A stretch of 64,000 nucleotides of DNA, from NCBI RefSeq assembly GCF_019393635.1, contig NC_057861.1, positions 362,684,453 through 362,748,452 of the forward strand. The letters run 5' to 3'. The position numbers and the translations under genes are program-made. This document shows positions 1-10,985 of the stretch, in pieces. The notes below the pieces were generated by a model, which did no database searches, was not told the DNA's origin, and was given only the letters and a program-made list of their open reading frames with translations. Every line of letters begins with the position of its first letter. The first letter of the stretch is position 1. Source of the stretch: Dromiciops gliroides. Its lineage: Eukaryota; Chordata; Mammalia; Microbiotheria; Microbiotheriidae.

Positions 1-20
1 CCCCTGAAACTTTGACTACA

Positions 21-44
21 TCTGTCTGTCTGTCTGTCTGTCTC
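21..44. repeat. (TCTG)n microsatellite
   Basis: About six tandem TCTG units, followed by a short run of CTCA units in which the adjacent SINE has inserted. Confidence 0.9.
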
Positions 45-56
45 TCACTCACTCAC

Positions 57-203
57 TTTTTTTTTGCAGGGAAATGGGGGTTAAGTGACTTGTCCAGGGT
101 CACACAGCTAGTAAGTGTCAAGTGTCTGAGGCCGGATTTGAACTCAGGTACTCCTGAATCCAGGGCCGGTGCTTTATCCACTGTGCCACCTAGCTGCCCC
201 CTG
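57..203 (-). mobile_element. CORE-SINE (MAR1/WSINE1 type)
   Basis: Full-length tRNA-derived marsupial SINE read on the minus strand: poly(T) on the left is its A-tail, and the head complement AGCTGCCCC is at the right end. The B-box-like GTTCAAATCC is present in complement. Flanks share CACTCACTCACTTTT (46-60 and 204-218), a probable target duplication, although it overlaps a simple repeat. Confidence 0.9.
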
Positions 204-218
204 CACTCACTCACTTTT

Positions 219-1017
219 AATGTAGGTCCTGCTAATTCTTTATCAATAGCTTTCACTGTTGTCTTTTTCTTTCCATTCCTACTTCTGCTATTCTGTGACA
301 GGCCTTTATTATAAGAAAGTCTCTTAACTGGTTTTCTTGCTTTCTTTCTATTTATCCAAATATTACTATATTGTAAGAACTACTTAAACACACTTTCTCT
401 GTAAAGCCTTTCATCAGTCTAAAGTTCTATCAAATGAACTTGTGCACCAATTATATATAATTAATCATATATGTCACATATATGTGTGTCATCAGGAAGT
501 TTTTCATACATTACATTGAAATATGTCTTGCCATTTCAAACTATTATTTATATCTCATAAGTTTATCTTTTAACTTTAAACATTTTATACTGATCATTGC
601 AATAAACCTATTCCACAAGGTCAGGGAATTCCATTTACTTATATCTCTAACAATGCCTCTTACATAGTAGACACAATGATAATTTTATTTGACATATTTT
701 TAGAACAAAAAGATCTTGACAAGACATTATTTAGAATAGCAAAAAATGATACACTTTCACATTTTGTCATAGGAATTTATTCTTCTATAAACTCTTCTTT
801 ACCTCATGAAAGTTGGTAGGTAAGAATTGGTTGTCCAAACTAAGGCTTATGATACACAAACTCTAAAAGGTCATATGGAACTGTAAAGTTGTTGTCTGTA
901 AGGTGGCTAAAATTCTAGCCAGACTGTCTAAAAAACTAATGAGTAGTGGCCAATAAATTATAAGCTTTAGGAAGAGTTTAGACTTTTAAGCATTTATTTA
1001 GATGCATAAGAATTTGG
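219..1017. other. AT-rich stretch without recognisable gene
   Basis: No open frame with coding character and no repeat that I can name. A 61-codon frame near 482-667 is hydrophobic and AT-driven and looks like chance. Confidence 0.6.
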
Positions 1018-1321
1018 TGAGAGAGAAAGAGGTCAAGATGCCTTCATCTATCTATCTAAGGGAGCCAGTGTCTCTGCTCCACTCCACACGAGGTCCCAGT
1101 GAAAGAGAGCCCCTCGCCCTTTCTTCATCCCAGAAGTCTCCTGCAAAAACATAAACAAGGCCTTCCAAAGACACACAGCTCCAAGCTAATTGGCTGGCAG
1201 CTTTGATCAACAGTACCCATGAGTGAACATCACTTCCTGATGCCAAGGCCATATGGCTTGCCCTCAGGCCAGAGCTTATAAAATGTTCCTCCCTGCAGGG
1301 GGCATTATTCTAACTCTCACA
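1018..1321 (-). mobile_element. Retroviral LTR, minus strand
   Basis: A fossil LTR of about 300 bp. Read on the minus strand it begins TGTGAGAG and ends CTCTCTCA, so its ends are inverted repeats as in retroviral LTRs. A TATA-like ATTTTATAAG lies near the start of the minus-strand reading. On its right the minus-strand sequence has a polypurine tract (AGGGGGGACTG) immediately before the LTR, the expected layout for a 3' LTR of a minus-strand provirus. The two outer flanks do not match each other, which argues against a solo LTR. Class not assigned; moderately old. Confidence 0.55.
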
Positions 1322-2000
1322 GTCCCCCCTGTGCTTTGGGTGAAGAAACATGGTTTCCTCACATGAAGCAATAACATTACAGATGCTTATGACTAACTAA
1401 GAAAAGGGAATGAAAAGAGAAAAAAAAGAAATTGAGTGACACATTGACAAAGGCTAAAGGGGGCACTCGCCTATTAGCAGGTGGACATCACAAGCAGAAA
1501 AACTAAAGGGGGCAATCCCTTTTAGTAAGCAGACATGATAAACAGTATATACAATGTGGAAAAGAAAAACAGGAAAATGTCTATTTAAGTCTTTGGAAGT
1601 CTTTTCTCAGATGACTCTTGGGATGTCCTCTGGGTATAGTTGTGGAATGGAAGTCTTTTCAGGTGTTGATATGTAGATGCTGGTAATCATCCAGGAAAAT
1701 TTCCTACAAAATTGAGCTTAACACAACTTTAAATAGCTTTGCTAATAATCAAATCAAACAATGAGAGTTCTCAAAATCATGTCTAAAGAAATTCAGAATC
1801 TTAGTCATTACACATAAAACATATAATAAAAACAAAAATTGAAACATTCTCTAAAACTTAATATTACTACACTCCTCTAAAATTTAATATTACTACAGAA
1901 TAGAAAAAATTTGAGTACATCATGGCAATAGATTTTATGTTGTCAGAAGACCAAACTTGCCATATTCAATAAGGTTTATCACTAGAACACTTTCCACTAG
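1322..2000 (-). mobile_element. Probable internal 3' part of the same endogenous retrovirus
   Basis: This sequence adjoins the polypurine side of the LTR at 1018-1321, and no long frame is open. It resembles marsupial ERV internal sequence that I remember, but I cannot define its right edge; it may run towards 2,500. Treated as a broken fossil. It could partly be unique DNA. Confidence 0.35.
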
Positions 2001-2554
2001 GTGATAAGTGAGTTCATCAGGGAAAGAGTATCCACATGGACATAATCACAAATACTTCAAAAAGTGTACTTAAGGTGAGTATAAAATGACTTTATATTTT
2101 ATTCTAAGAAGTCTTACACTATTGGAAATGAGTTTAACATATTTTTCCTTGGAATTTTCTGGGTTTTTATCACCCTGATTCAGAGGAAGTAAGTACTTTC
2201 ATTAATACTACGGGGAAACAAAGTTCTCTTATGTATTCAACTAATATGTTCATGAGTGTGTATGCCATAGTCATTGAATGGGCATGGCCTCAAACAAAAT
2301 GAGATGTGAGAGAGACATTATTTTAGAAAGGCCAATGTCACTCACTATATTCTGTGGCATCAGCAGTTGTCATGACCATTGTCTTGCCACTGGACTCTGA
2401 TGATTCTGGAAGAGAGAGCCAAGCTGATGGCTTTGTGCAACTCTTACGTAGTCACATCCAATTCACATGTAACTCAAGACATTATACTAGGGATACAAGA
2501 ATGAAAGATGAACAGCAATAAGCACTTTGCTATATTTTTATGGGAGGCAGAATG

Positions 2555-3535
2555 GTGGGGAACAATTTTTATAGCCAGTATTTCTGATAAAGGCCTCATT
2601 TTTAAAATATATAGGGAACTAAATCAAATTTTATAAGAATGTAAGTCATTCCACAATTGAGAAATGGTCAAAGGATATGAACAGGTAGTTTTCTGTTGAA
2701 GAAGTCAAAGCTATCTATTGCCATATGAAAAAATGTTCTAAATCATTAATGATTAGAGAAATGCAAATTAAAACAACTCTGAGGTACCACCTCATACCTA
2801 TCAGATTTACTAATATGACAAAAAAAGAAAAATAATAAATGTTGGAGAAGCTGAGGAAAAATTGTAACATTAATACATTGTTGGTGGAGCTGTGAACTGA
2901 TCCAACCATTCTGGATAACAATTTGGAATTATGCCAAAAGGGCCATAAAACATTACATACCCAGCAATAACAGTATTAGGTCTTTTTCCCAAAGGGATCA
3001 TAAAAAAGAGAAAAGGACCCACATGTACAAAAATATTTATAGCAGCTTTCTTTGTGGTGGCAAAGAATTTGAATTCAAAGGAATGTCCATCAACAGGGGA
3101 ATGGCTAAACAAGTTGTGGTATATGAATGTAATGCAATACTATTGTGCTCTAAGAAATTATGAGCAGGAGGAGTTCAGAGAAACCTGGAAGGACTTACAT
3201 GAACTGATGATGAGTGAGATGAGCAGAACCAGGAGAACAAGTACATAGTATCAACAACATTGTGTGTTGATCAATTGTGATAGACTTGACTCTTCTCAAC
3301 AATACAATGGTCCAAGATAGTTCCAAAGGACTCATGATGAAAAATGCTCTCCAAATCCAGGAAAAAAAGAACTATGGCATCTAGATGCAGATTGAACCAT
3401 ACTATTTCTATTTTTTTCTTTTTTGAGATTTTTCCCTTTTGATCTGATTCTCCTTTCACAGCATGACATGCAGAAATATGTTTAATGTGATTGTACATAT
3501 ATAACCTATATCAGATTGCTTGCTTACTTTGGAAA
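2555..3535 (+). mobile_element. L1 LINE 3' end (ORF2 C terminus + 3' UTR)
   Basis: Old 5'-truncated L1 on the plus strand. Conceptual translation gives the ORF2 C-terminal wording ([20 protein letters not shown]) near 2,725-2,790, and later KELMMSEMSRTRR-like residues near 3,200-3,240. Several stops and frame changes interrupt it. The 3' UTR ends near the ATAACCTATATCAGATTGCT motif at about 3,500-3,520. Confidence 0.85.
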
Positions 3536-3742
3536 ACAGTCAATCCTAATTGTCTACAGTCAGTTTCAAAAGTCTAAGACTTATAGGTATTTTATCCATA
3601 TTTTTCTTACTATATGAGAAAGCCATCATGACCACAGCATTTGACTGGATATAAAGTTTACGATAGGAATGAATCATGAGTTTGTCATACTGTCAGCACA
3701 GAGTAAGTGTACTTAATGTGGTCATGCATGGGATATAGAAAC

Positions 3743-3890
3743 TTTTTTTTTTTGGTGAGGCAATTGGGGTTAAGTGACTTGCCCAGGGTCACACAGCTAG
3801 TAAGTGTCAAGTGTCTGAGGTCAGATTTGAACTCAGGTCCTCCTGACTCCAGGGCTGGTGCCCTATCCACTGTGCCACCTAGCTGCCCCA
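3743..3890 (-). mobile_element. CORE-SINE (MAR1/WSINE1 type)
   Basis: Full-length minus-strand copy with an 11-T tail. Flanks repeat GGGATATAGAAACTTTT at 3730-3746 and 3891-3907, a target duplication from LINE-type retrotransposition. Confidence 0.93.
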
Positions 3891-3964
3891 GGGATATAGA
3901 AACTTTTTACCAATTGTATCTATACTGTAGCATAATAGATGGCAGACAATAGGCACTTAATAAA

Positions 3965-4147
3965 TCTTTATAGTATAATAATAATAACTAACATTTATAT
4001 AGTATTTACTATGTATCATACACTGTACTAAATGTTTTATCATTATTTCATTTCATCCTCATGACAATAACCTGGGAGGTACATATTTATTATTATCCCC
4101 CCACTTTAAATATAAGGGAAGTGAGACAAACAGGGGTTAAATGACTC
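3965..4147 (-). repeat. MIR-type SINE, left part
   Basis: Old MIR on the minus strand (TATTATTATCCCCC, then AAGTGAGACAAAC wording). The solo LTR at 4148-4960 cuts it in two; the remainder resumes at 4965. Confidence 0.7.
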
Positions 4148-4960
4148 TGTAAGAATTGATCTGGGGACCCCCATCTCAGGCTAAAATTAGAAAGCCTCGG
4201 GCACACTCTGCCTAGCTCCCTCTGCCCCGACCCCCCCACCCCCCAACACGCAAACCTCTGGCATGCCCCAGTATGCACAGAAAGTCTCAGACACCCGGCT
4301 TCCTCTGCCCAGATGGGATATACATGGAAAACCCCATGCATGGGATCCCTCTGGCTAAGCCAGAGTATGCAAGGAATCCCCATGCCCCAGCTGGCCTTGG
4401 GCATGGTCCCCAGAGTTGCCAACAATTTAGTTTGGGGTGCAGAGGCGGTCAGCCTGAGTTTCCTGTGAGGGAAGTTTATTTTTTTATTCTGGGGGTTAGA
4501 CAAACTGGGGAAGTGAAGGAGACACAGGGAGACATAGGGCAGAGGAGCGACAGGGGAGCTACAACAGGGAAGGAGATGCAAGGGGGGCTGGTAGTGAAGG
4601 AGAGGGAAGCAGCCGAGGAGATGGGAGGAAGAGACGATGAGAAAGCTAGGAGAGTTCATGGCACGGGTGAGAGAGCAGGGGGTATCAAGTTCACAGGTTG
4701 TATATGTTGCTTTTCTTTGTCCTTATTTCTAAGTTTATTCTTATGAATAAACCCTGTTTTTTGCTTTTATTAAAAGGAGGCTTTTTAATCTCATTTCTTG
4801 TTAGTCTGGGAAAAGCAGTTGGGGAGGGGGAAGGCCCTTACAAATTGGCCCACACAGGGCTTAATGAGCATGGGGGATTTTTTTTTAAACTGTCCCTTAC
4901 AGATTGGAAGCTCCAGACAGCCAGGAGTTTAGAGATTGGCAAGTCAGCTAAAAGCTTACA
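4148..4960 (+). mobile_element. Solo LTR of an endogenous retrovirus (class I-like)
   Basis: An 813-bp fossil LTR that looks whole as an LTR. It begins TGTAAG and ends CTTACA, a perfect 6-bp inverted pair. Both flanks carry ACTC (4144-4147 and 4961-4964), a 4-bp target duplication as seen for gammaretrovirus-like class I elements. A polyadenylation signal AATAAA lies near 4,746. It is GC-richer than its surroundings and lacks internal proviral sequence, so it most likely arose by LTR-LTR recombination. It sits inside an old MIR. Moderately young for this window. The two 150-190-codon open frames across it are not credible genes. Confidence 0.8.
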
Positions 4961-4964
4961 ACTC

Positions 4965-5035
4965 ACTAATGGTAACTAATAAGTTTCTGAAGCATGATTT
5001 GAACACAAGGCTTACTGATTTCAGGAAATCAGGAA
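4965..5035 (-). repeat. MIR-type SINE, right part
   Basis: Continuation of the MIR interrupted by the LTR (ACTAATAAGTTTCTGAAGC, then GATTTGAACACAAGG). Confidence 0.65.
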
Positions 5036-5049
5036 TGCATGTGCAGTGT

Positions 5050-5275
5050 TTTATTCAATTAATCAACAAACATTTATTAGTTGCCAGTTATATGTCAGAT
5101 ACTCTGCTAAACACTGGGGAACAACAAAAAAATAATCAAAAGACAATCTCTGCTTATAATCTAACAGGGAAGACAATATGTAAGCATATATACAAAACAA
5201 GGTAAATACAGGATAAATAGGAAATAATTAATAGAGGGAAGTACTGGAATTAAGAGGGATTGGGGAATAGGAGGA
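5050..5275 (+). repeat. Unassigned dispersed old repeat ('repeat A')
   Basis: Wording CAACAAACATTTATTAG, then ACACTGGGGAACAACAAA, then AATCTAACAGGGAAGACAA. The same modules recur at about 9,255, 40,258, 41,125 and 51,860. Probably an old mammal-wide repeat, but I cannot name the family. Confidence 0.6.
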
Positions 5276-5599
5276 TAAAGAAGTATGTGCATTTCTTTTT
5301 TGTGTGTTTTTTTATCATATATTTACTTATTTAGAATTTTTGCCACCTTAGATGTAAAAACAGATTGTAACATCGATTTTTATAACTTTGTCTTCCAAAT
5401 TCTCTATATGGAAATGAGGGATGTCCTGTCCTGCAGGATCCTTGGTGAATATCCTTTCTATGTTTTGGCTATGTAAACTTCCTTTTATTAATTGTTGAAT
5501 AACCTATAAATGTTTCATTTTGTTCAAATATCAAACCTGAACTGATAGGGTTATACTAGTTAGTGAGTCAAGTCCACTCTTAACACTAAGGCTGAAAAG

Positions 5600-5790
5600 G
5601 TTGTTGTTTTTTTTAAATTAAACATTTTTTATTCAAAGTTTTGAGTTCCAAATTCCATTCCTCCCTTCATCTCTTCCCCGTTCTCTGAACTGATAAACAA
5701 TCAGATAAAAACATTTCCATCTTATTCATTTTGTACAAGAAGATGCAAATAAAAGAAAAAATGAAAAAAAGATGTATGAACAACATAATT
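5600..5790 (-). mobile_element. L1 3' UTR fragment
   Basis: Minus-strand L1 3' end wording (TTTTGAGTTCCAAATTCC, then CTCCCTTCATCTCTTCCCC), with no ORF2 sequence attached. Confidence 0.55.
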
Positions 5791-6724
5791 ATGATGCCTT
5801 TGAACTAATGGAATATAAGTATAAGTATGTCAGTTGATTTTTAAAGAATACAAGATGTTTCTAATATAATCCACATCTGTAGGTCACAAAGTATAAACAT
5901 TAAAATTATTTTTGAGCGTGAATTTAAAACTAGTAGTAGTAGCAACAGCAGCAGCAACAGCAATACTTATTGTAAAGGATGAGATTCAAGTAAGTCTATC
6001 AATCAATTTCCCCACCCAACTTAAAGTAAGTGAAAAGATGCCACCTGACACCATTGTCAGGTGAGAACAATTAATCTGGATTTTTAGTGTGGAATCCTTT
6101 CAGCCAAGCCAAGCAGAATGGGAAAGATGAGGAAAGGCAGGTTCAAGGCTTTACAAGAACAGTAGAGGAGAAAAGATAAAGGAATGTTAAGACCTAGAGG
6201 AGACTAATTCCCCAATGAACACCCCAGTAAATCTTAAAATTTACCAGTTAAAATCTCTGAGAATCCCAAGGATATTCTTTCACTTAGCCTAGTGCTACAT
6301 TGGATGGATTCCTGGATTCCTGTAGAAAACTTAGAATAGATCAGTGGAGGTAGGTGAAAAGAAACTGGAGAGGGACTTTTAGCAGAGTCCAGTGCAGTGG
6401 CAGCACAGGAGCATCTTCAGGGAATGGTTACAGGAAGATTGTAAGGGCAAGGTGAGGAAGGCAGTTTCTAGAACTTGATTTCAGTAGGGATACCCTAGAA
6501 GAAGTCTCATATCTCTTGCAAAAGTTCAGAAAAGAATCATCTCAAGGAGCTCACAATATAATGAGAGAAGACAACACCTAAAAAAGAAGCTGAAAATCAA
6601 GGGGAGGGAGGGAGGGAAGGGATAGGAAAGACACCTAGAGCAGGGGCATGATAAGGTTCAGAGGAATACAGCTAGATGGGAAATGATGAAATGGATGCCG
6701 GGACTTTTCTTCTCACACAGAGGA
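5791..6724. other. Purine-rich stretch, no gene recognised
   Basis: Contains a short GTAGTAGTAGC / CAGCAGCAACAGC run at about 5,931-5,962 and purine-rich sequence that may include decayed repeat A. No coding frame. Confidence 0.5.
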
Positions 6725-7176
6725 TCTGAGAGATATGCAAATTAAGGCAACTTTAAAGTTCCATCACACATATCAGATTGTTAAAGATTACATAAGAGAA
6801 AAATGACATTGTTAGAAGTGTTTTAAGAAAATAGTTACACTTTTACATTGTTGGTGGATCTGTGAATTGGTCCGATTTTATTGGAAACCAGTATAGAAGG
6901 AAATTGGAATTCTAAATTGGAAACTACTTTAGAACTACAACCTCAAAGTTACTAAAGTGTGCATACTCTTTGAAATCGGCATACCACTACTACTAACAGT
7001 CTCTCAAAGAACAATTCATTCAAATATTAAATGAACTATTTACAAAAAGGAGAAAAGAAGGCACCTGTCTAATATCTTTCTGTTGTATAAATATGATTAA
7101 AATACCTAAAGCATGGAGAAACAAAGCAGAGAAACAAAAAATATCCACCCCAATATCTAATGTCTTTCTAATATCC
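6725..7176 (+). mobile_element. Old L1 3' end, left part
   Basis: Diverged plus-strand L1 (ATGCAAATTAAGGCAACTTT, then TGTTGGTGGATCTGTGAA). The younger minus-strand L1 at 7192-8986 interrupts this neighbourhood; L1 sequence resumes at 9002. Confidence 0.7.
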
Positions 7177-7191
7177 TTTCATTATCTTTCT

Positions 7192-8986
7192 TTTTTTTTT
7201 TGAGATATTTTATTTTTTCCGTTACATGTAAAGATAGTTCTCAACTTTTGTTTATACATGCTTTACAATTTCAGATTTTTCTCCCTCCCTCCCCTCCCTC
7301 CCCCCCTCCCCTAGACAGCAGGTAATCTGATATAGGTTATATCTATATATCTCTATACATATACATATAGATATATATATATACACACACATATATATAT
7401 ATACACATAATAACATTAATCCTATTTCTGCATTAATCCTGTTACAAGAGAAAGAATCAGAGCAGTGATGCAAAGCCTCAAAATAGAAAAAAAAAACAAC
7501 AGCACCCAAAACAAAAGAAATAATATGGTTCAATCAGCATCTATACTCCACCGTTCTTTCTTTCTTTTTTTTTTTCTTGGATTTGGAGATCCTCTTCTAT
7601 CATGAGTTCCCTGGAACTCTTCTGTGCCACTGCATTGGTGAGAAGAATATAGTCCATCACAGTAGGTCAACACTCAATGTTGATGATACTGTGTACAATG
7701 TTCTTCTGGTTCTGCTCATCTCACTCATCATCAGCTCATGTAAGACCCTCCAGGTTTCTCTGAACTCTTCCTGCTCATCATTTCTTACAGCACAATAGTA
7801 TTCCATTGTATTCATATACCACAACTTGTCCAGCCATTCCCCAATTGATGGGCACCCCCTCAACTTCCAATTCCTTGCTACCACGTAAAGAGCAGCTATA
7901 AATATTTTTGTACATGTGGGTCCCTTTCCCCCTTCCATGATTTCTTTGGGCAAAAGACCTAAAAGTGGGATTGCTGGGTCAAAGGGTATGCACAGCTTTA
8001 TCGCCCTTTGGGCATAATTCCAAATTGCTCTCCAGAATGGTTGGATCAGCTCACAGCTCCACCAACAATGCATTAGTGTTCCAATTTTCCCACAGCCTCT
8101 CCAACATTTATTATCTTCCTTTTTTGTCATTTTAGCCAATCTGATGGGTGTCAGGTGGTACCTCAGAGTTGTTTTAATTTGCATCTCTCTAATCATTAGA
8201 GATTTAGAGCATTTTTTCATATGGGAATAGATAGCTTTGGTTTCTTCATCAGAAAACTGCCTGTTCATATCTTTTGACCATTTCTCAATTGGGGAATGAC
8301 TTGGATTCTTATAAATTTGATTTAATTCCCTATATATTTTAGAGATGAGGCCTTTATCAGAAGCACTGGCCTCAAAAATTGTTTCCCAGCTTTCTGCCTC
8401 CCTTCCAATTTTGGATGCATTGCTTCTGTTTGTACAAAATTTTTTAATTTAATATAATCAAAATCATCCACTTTGCATTTTATAATATACTCTATCTCAT
8501 GTTTGGTCAAAAACTGTTCTCCTTTCCAAAGATCTGATAGGTACACTATTCGTTTCTCTCCTAATTTACCTATGGTATCACCTCTTATGTCTAAATCATG
8601 TATCCATTTTGACCTTATTTTAGTATAAGGTGTAAGATGTTGGTCTAAGCCTAATTTCTGCCATACTGTCTTCCAGTTTTCCCAGCAGTTTTTGTCAAAT
8701 ACTGAGTTCCTATCCCAGAAGCTGGAGTCTTTGGGTTTGTCAAACACTACATTACTAGTGTCATTTACTACTGCATTTCCTGAGCCTAGCCTATTCCATT
8801 GATCTACCACTCTATTTTTTAGCCAGTACCAGATAGTTTTGATGACTGCCGCTTTATAGTAAAGCTCCAGGTTTGGTACCGCTAACCCACCTTCCTGTGA
8901 ATTTTTTTTCATTATTTCCCTGGATATTCTTGATTTTTTGTTTTTCCAGATGAATTTTGTTATTATTTTTTCTAGTTGTATAAAAT
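7192..8986 (-). mobile_element. Young 5'-truncated L1 LINE
   Basis: About 1.8 kb of L1 3' end on the minus strand: the ORF2 C-terminal part, a 3' UTR with CCCTCCC-rich and TA/CA simple sequence, and an A-tail (T-run at 7,191 on). Exact 15-bp target duplications TTTCATTATCTTTCT lie at 7177-7191 and 8987-9001. The ORF2 C terminus reads in two long frames, 8912-8322 (LELYYKAAVIKTIWYWLKNR) and 8268-7657 (RYHLTPIRLAKMTKKEDNK, ending STLSVDLL). The frames are separated by what looks like a single frameshift just upstream of the AGSWET/KAGKQF position near 8,390. No reverse transcriptase or endonuclease domain is present, so the copy cannot move by itself. The perfect duplication and near-intact frame make it one of the youngest insertions here. 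Confidence 0.95.
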
Positions 8987-9001
8987 TTTCATTATCTTTC
9001 T

Positions 9002-9245
9002 AATAGGAGTCCTATAGCCCAAAGAAATCAAAGAATGAGGAGAGACACATGTATACAAATGTATATGTATATTCATTTGCATAAGTATATGTGTATGTGT
9101 GTATGTGTATATGTTTATGTGTGCACTCATATATCACAAACTGGAAACTGAGGGGATGATCAATGATTGAAGAATGATAGCAACTTGAGGCATATAAGTG
9201 ATATAAATATAAAGGAATATCATAAATGATGAAATGGTGCCATAA
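9002..9245 (+). mobile_element. Old L1 3' end, right part, with GT/AT microsatellite
   Basis: L1 wording resumes as CCCAAAGAAATCAAAGAATG and ends near ATAAATGATGAAATGG. A degenerate TATGTG/TATGTA microsatellite lies at about 9,058-9,125. Confidence 0.65.
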
Positions 9246-9254
9246 GTCATGTAG

Positions 9255-9700
9255 TTAATTAGTCAGTAAAACACTTATCAAGCACCTACGATGTGCCAAG
9301 CACTATGCCAAATGCTGGAGACACAAAGAAAAACAAAAACCAGTCATTGCCCCCAAGGTTTCAAATCTGATGGAGGAAACAATATGCAAATGAGTATGTA
9401 TCAACATACTGTGTACTGAAAAAATTGGAAATAATAGCAGAAGGAAAGCAGCAGTATTCAAGTGATTTGAGAAAGGCTACTTATAGAAGTTGTCATATTG
9501 TTTGTAACTTGAAGGAAGCCAGGGAAGTCCAGGAGTCAAAGAGGAGAAACAAGAACATTAAAGGCATAGAGGACAGACTGAAAATGCCCAGAGGCAGAAG
9601 ATGAAGTGTCTTCTTGGATGAACAGAAAGGAAGCCAGGGTCACTGTTTTGCAAAGTATGTGAGGGAATGGACAATTTCAGAAGAAACTAGGAAATCCTCT
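9255..9700 (+). repeat. Unassigned dispersed old repeat ('repeat A')
   Basis: The longest plus-strand copy here: TCAAGCACCTACGATGTGCC, then GCTGGAGACACAAAGAAA, then TGATGGAGGAAACAATATGC, then AACTTGAAGGAAGCCAGGG. Confidence 0.6.
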
Positions 9701-9776
9701 TTAAACTGATCCATAGTGAACTGGGTAAAACTAGGGGAACAATTGTACAATAACATTATTAAGAAAAACAAGTTTA

Positions 9777-9936
9777 GGGGCAGCTAGATGGCACAGGGGT
9801 TAAAGCGCTGGCCCTGGATGCAGGAGTACCTGAGTTCAAATCCGACCTCAGACACTTGACACTTACTAGCTGTGTGACCCTGGGCAAGTCACTTAACCCC
9901 CATTGCCCCACCAAAAAACAAACAAACAAAAAAAGC
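9777..9936 (+). mobile_element. CORE-SINE (MAR1/WSINE1 type)
   Basis: Full-length plus-strand copy with an (AAAC)n-like tail. Target duplication AAAACAAGTTT at 9765-9775 and 9937-9947. Confidence 0.95.
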
Positions 9937-9947
9937 AAAACAAGTTT

Positions 9948-10790
9948 GAAAGACTATAGCTCTCACATGAATACAATGATAGAGCAAGACTTGAGAGGAC
10001 TGAAAATAAAACATCACCCACTTCCCCCTATAGAGGTGATGGGCTTAAAGTTCATAATGACACATACATTTTTAGATATGGCAAACATAGACATTTGTTT
10101 TGTTGTATTATGCGTAAGTTATGATGGTTTTTAATCAATTGGGAATTGTTCAGATGTTATAATAACAAATACCTATAAAACAAATAAATAAATAAATAAA
10201 TAAGAACTAAAAAATTGGAGAAAATCTTTATCATGCAATATATGTAGTGTACTGGAAAAAGAACTTCAAGGAAACTGACTTAATTCCTTTGCCATCCATT
10301 GGTGCTCTCTACTAACTTCAGCCTATGTTCCCCTAGAATATGGATGTATTTGTAAAAGACTCTGTAACAGACTTTGGGGGGCATTTTATATTAACTATAT
10401 TATTGGATTAATGCCCCTTTCTAAAAGTGAATTAAATCTGACCAAGCTATAGCACTAGAAGATATGAAATAACTTATGCCTATGTCAAGAGTCTTGAGGG
10501 GAGAAATAACATCCACACTCTGGAAACCTTGCCTGATAGTGAAAATAAATGTTTGGGAAATTAGCTTCAGAGTAAATTCTACATTTGAATATATACAAAT
10601 ACACATACCTACACACACTCATATATATATGCATATATATATGTATGTGTATATATGAATATATAACACATATATCCAATCGAACCAACTACTCTATTTC
10701 TTGTAAGTCATATCTACCTTTTCTCTCATCAACATAAAAGTCGTTAGCATAATATTGTCAGTCATAACAATTCCTTTGTTCAATATAATA
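9948..10790. other. Non-coding stretch with two microsatellites
   Basis: (AAAT)n at 10,182-10,203 and a TA/CA-rich microsatellite at about 10,603-10,675. Open frames over the latter exist on both strands only because the repeat lacks stops. No gene seen. Confidence 0.65.
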
Positions 10791-10794
10791 ATAT

Positions 10795-10985
10795 ATGACA
10801 CATTATACATACATTTTATAACATACTTTGATTTCAACATCCCTGTGAAGTAGGTAGTACAATTGTTATCATTCTTATTTTACAGATGAAGAAACTGAGG
10901 TTCAGAGAGCTGAAATGACTTGTGTATGGCCATACAGCTAGTGAATGTCAGACCTATGTCTGTAGTCTTTTGACTCTAAGCCTAG
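10795..10985 (-). repeat. MIR-type SINE
   Basis: Minus-strand MIR wording TTTTACAGATGAAGAAACTG, then CATACAGCTAGTGAATGTC. Confidence 0.75.

Noticed and set aside
12-314. 100-codon plus frame at the window start
   Set aside because: It is a translated CORE-SINE plus simple repeat; the same SVKCLRPDLNSG peptide recurs wherever the SINE occurs.
4093-4746. 188-codon minus and 157-codon plus frames
   Set aside because: They overlap each other across a solo LTR and have low-complexity composition; no domain is recognisable.
9777-9936. tRNA gene suggested by the B-box GTTCAAATCC
   Set aside because: The tRNA-like part is the SINE head; no full cloverleaf is formed and the sequence is repeated two dozen times.
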